Origin: UBA2279 sp041595875
Lineage (GTDB): Bacteria > Actinomycetota > Coriobacteriia > Anaerosomatales > Anaerosomataceae
Direction: 5' to 3'
DNA length: 5,379 nucleotides
Assembly: GCA_041595875.1 (NCBI GenBank)
Contig: JBFHJN010000114.1
Coordinates: 1-5,379 of the forward strand
Part shown: positions 5,156-5,379 of the stretch, piece after piece
Layout: the number at the start of each line of letters is the position of its first letter
Numbering within the stretch: position 1 is the first letter of the stretch
Program-made: the position numbers and the translations under genes
Notes under the pieces: generated by a model
What the model saw: only the letters and a program-made list of their open reading frames with translations
What the model was told of the DNA's origin: nothing
Database searches by the model: none

Positions 5156-5379
5156 ATGCGTATTCTTGTCACCGGCGGTGCCGGCTTCATCGGCTCCAAT
5201 CTTGTGTTCAGCCTGCTCAACGCCGGGCATGACGTAGGGATCATCGACGATCTTTCCACCGGCTCCATGGCCAACCTCCATCCGGCTGCCTGGTTCCGTT
5301 GCCTCGATATCACTGATCCGGGTCTGGATGCGGCGGTCGCCGACTTCGCCCCTGAGGTCGTCATCCACCTGGCGGCACA
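5156..5379 (+). CDS. NAD-dependent sugar epimerase/dehydratase (GalE-like), 3' end outside window
   Basis: The first 74 residues of an extended short-chain dehydrogenase/reductase acting on nucleotide sugars. The N-terminus MRILVTGGAGFIGSN carries the Rossmann dinucleotide motif GGAGFIG (residues 7-13); IIDDLSTG (29-36) has the acidic residue after the second beta strand expected for NAD binding; DIT (51-53) and VVIHLAA (68-74) match the usual conserved positions of UDP-glucose 4-epimerases and related dTDP-/UDP-sugar enzymes. The catalytic Tyr-x-x-x-Lys lies beyond the window end, so the precise reaction cannot be assigned. It follows the sortase by 8 bases, probably in one transcript; a role in envelope polysaccharide synthesis is plausible but inferred. 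Confidence 0.92.
   Translation, partial: MRILVTGGAGFIGSNLVFSLLNAGHDVGIIDDLSTGSMANLHPAAWFRCLDITDPGLDAAVADFAPEVVIHLAA

Noticed and set aside
1..5379. CRISPR array, tRNA, rRNA, insertion sequence or phage attachment site
   Set aside because: No regularly spaced short repeats, no tRNA-like cloverleaf, no transposase reading frame and no terminal inverted repeats were seen.

Overview
The window reads as a cell-surface locus of a high-GC Gram-positive bacterium. I infer an actinomycete-type lineage (Actinomycetota, possibly Coriobacteriia-like) from the GC-rich, GC3-biased coding, a class E-type sortase, an LPXTG-type anchored surface protein and strong GGAGG ribosome binding sites. The exact taxon cannot be read from this sequence alone.

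Layout. (1) Positions 1-3462, plus strand: the 3' part (1153 visible residues) of a very large modular surface protein. It has four SdrD_B-like beta-sandwich modules, three DUF11-like modules, three copies of an unrecognised ~90-residue module, and a C-terminal LPFTG sorting signal. Its start lies upstream of the window. (2) Positions 3463-3585: a convergent intergenic gap with two strong hairpins, one serving each gene. (3) Positions 3586-4158, minus strand: a small secreted protein with a signal peptide, a Ser/Thr-rich linker and a C-terminal HEVGH zincin motif. (4) Positions 4159-4460: a 302-base divergent intergenic region. On the minus strand, in the leader of the zincin gene, it holds a well-supported cyclic-di-GMP-I (GEMM-I) riboswitch aptamer, followed by a structured expression platform that reaches the ribosome binding site. 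The sortase promoter must also lie here. (5) Positions 4461-5147, plus: a membrane-anchored class E-type sortase with catalytic His, Cys and Arg. (6) Positions 5156-5379, plus: the beginning of a GalE-like NAD-dependent sugar epimerase/dehydratase, 8 bases after the sortase and probably co-transcribed.

How the parts may work together. The sortase probably anchors the LPFTG protein to the wall. The secreted zincin sits between the two and is under c-di-GMP riboswitch control. This arrangement resembles the Clostridioides difficile PPEP-1 circuit, in which a c-di-GMP-I riboswitch controls a secreted Pro-Pro endopeptidase that releases sortase-anchored adhesins. The surface protein here even has an EPPLP stretch in an interdomain linker near its anchor, similar to the NPPVP-type sites cut by PPEP-1. 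The riboswitch, HExxH motif, sortase and anchor motif are seen directly; the adhesin-release circuit is inference and the main point of interest.
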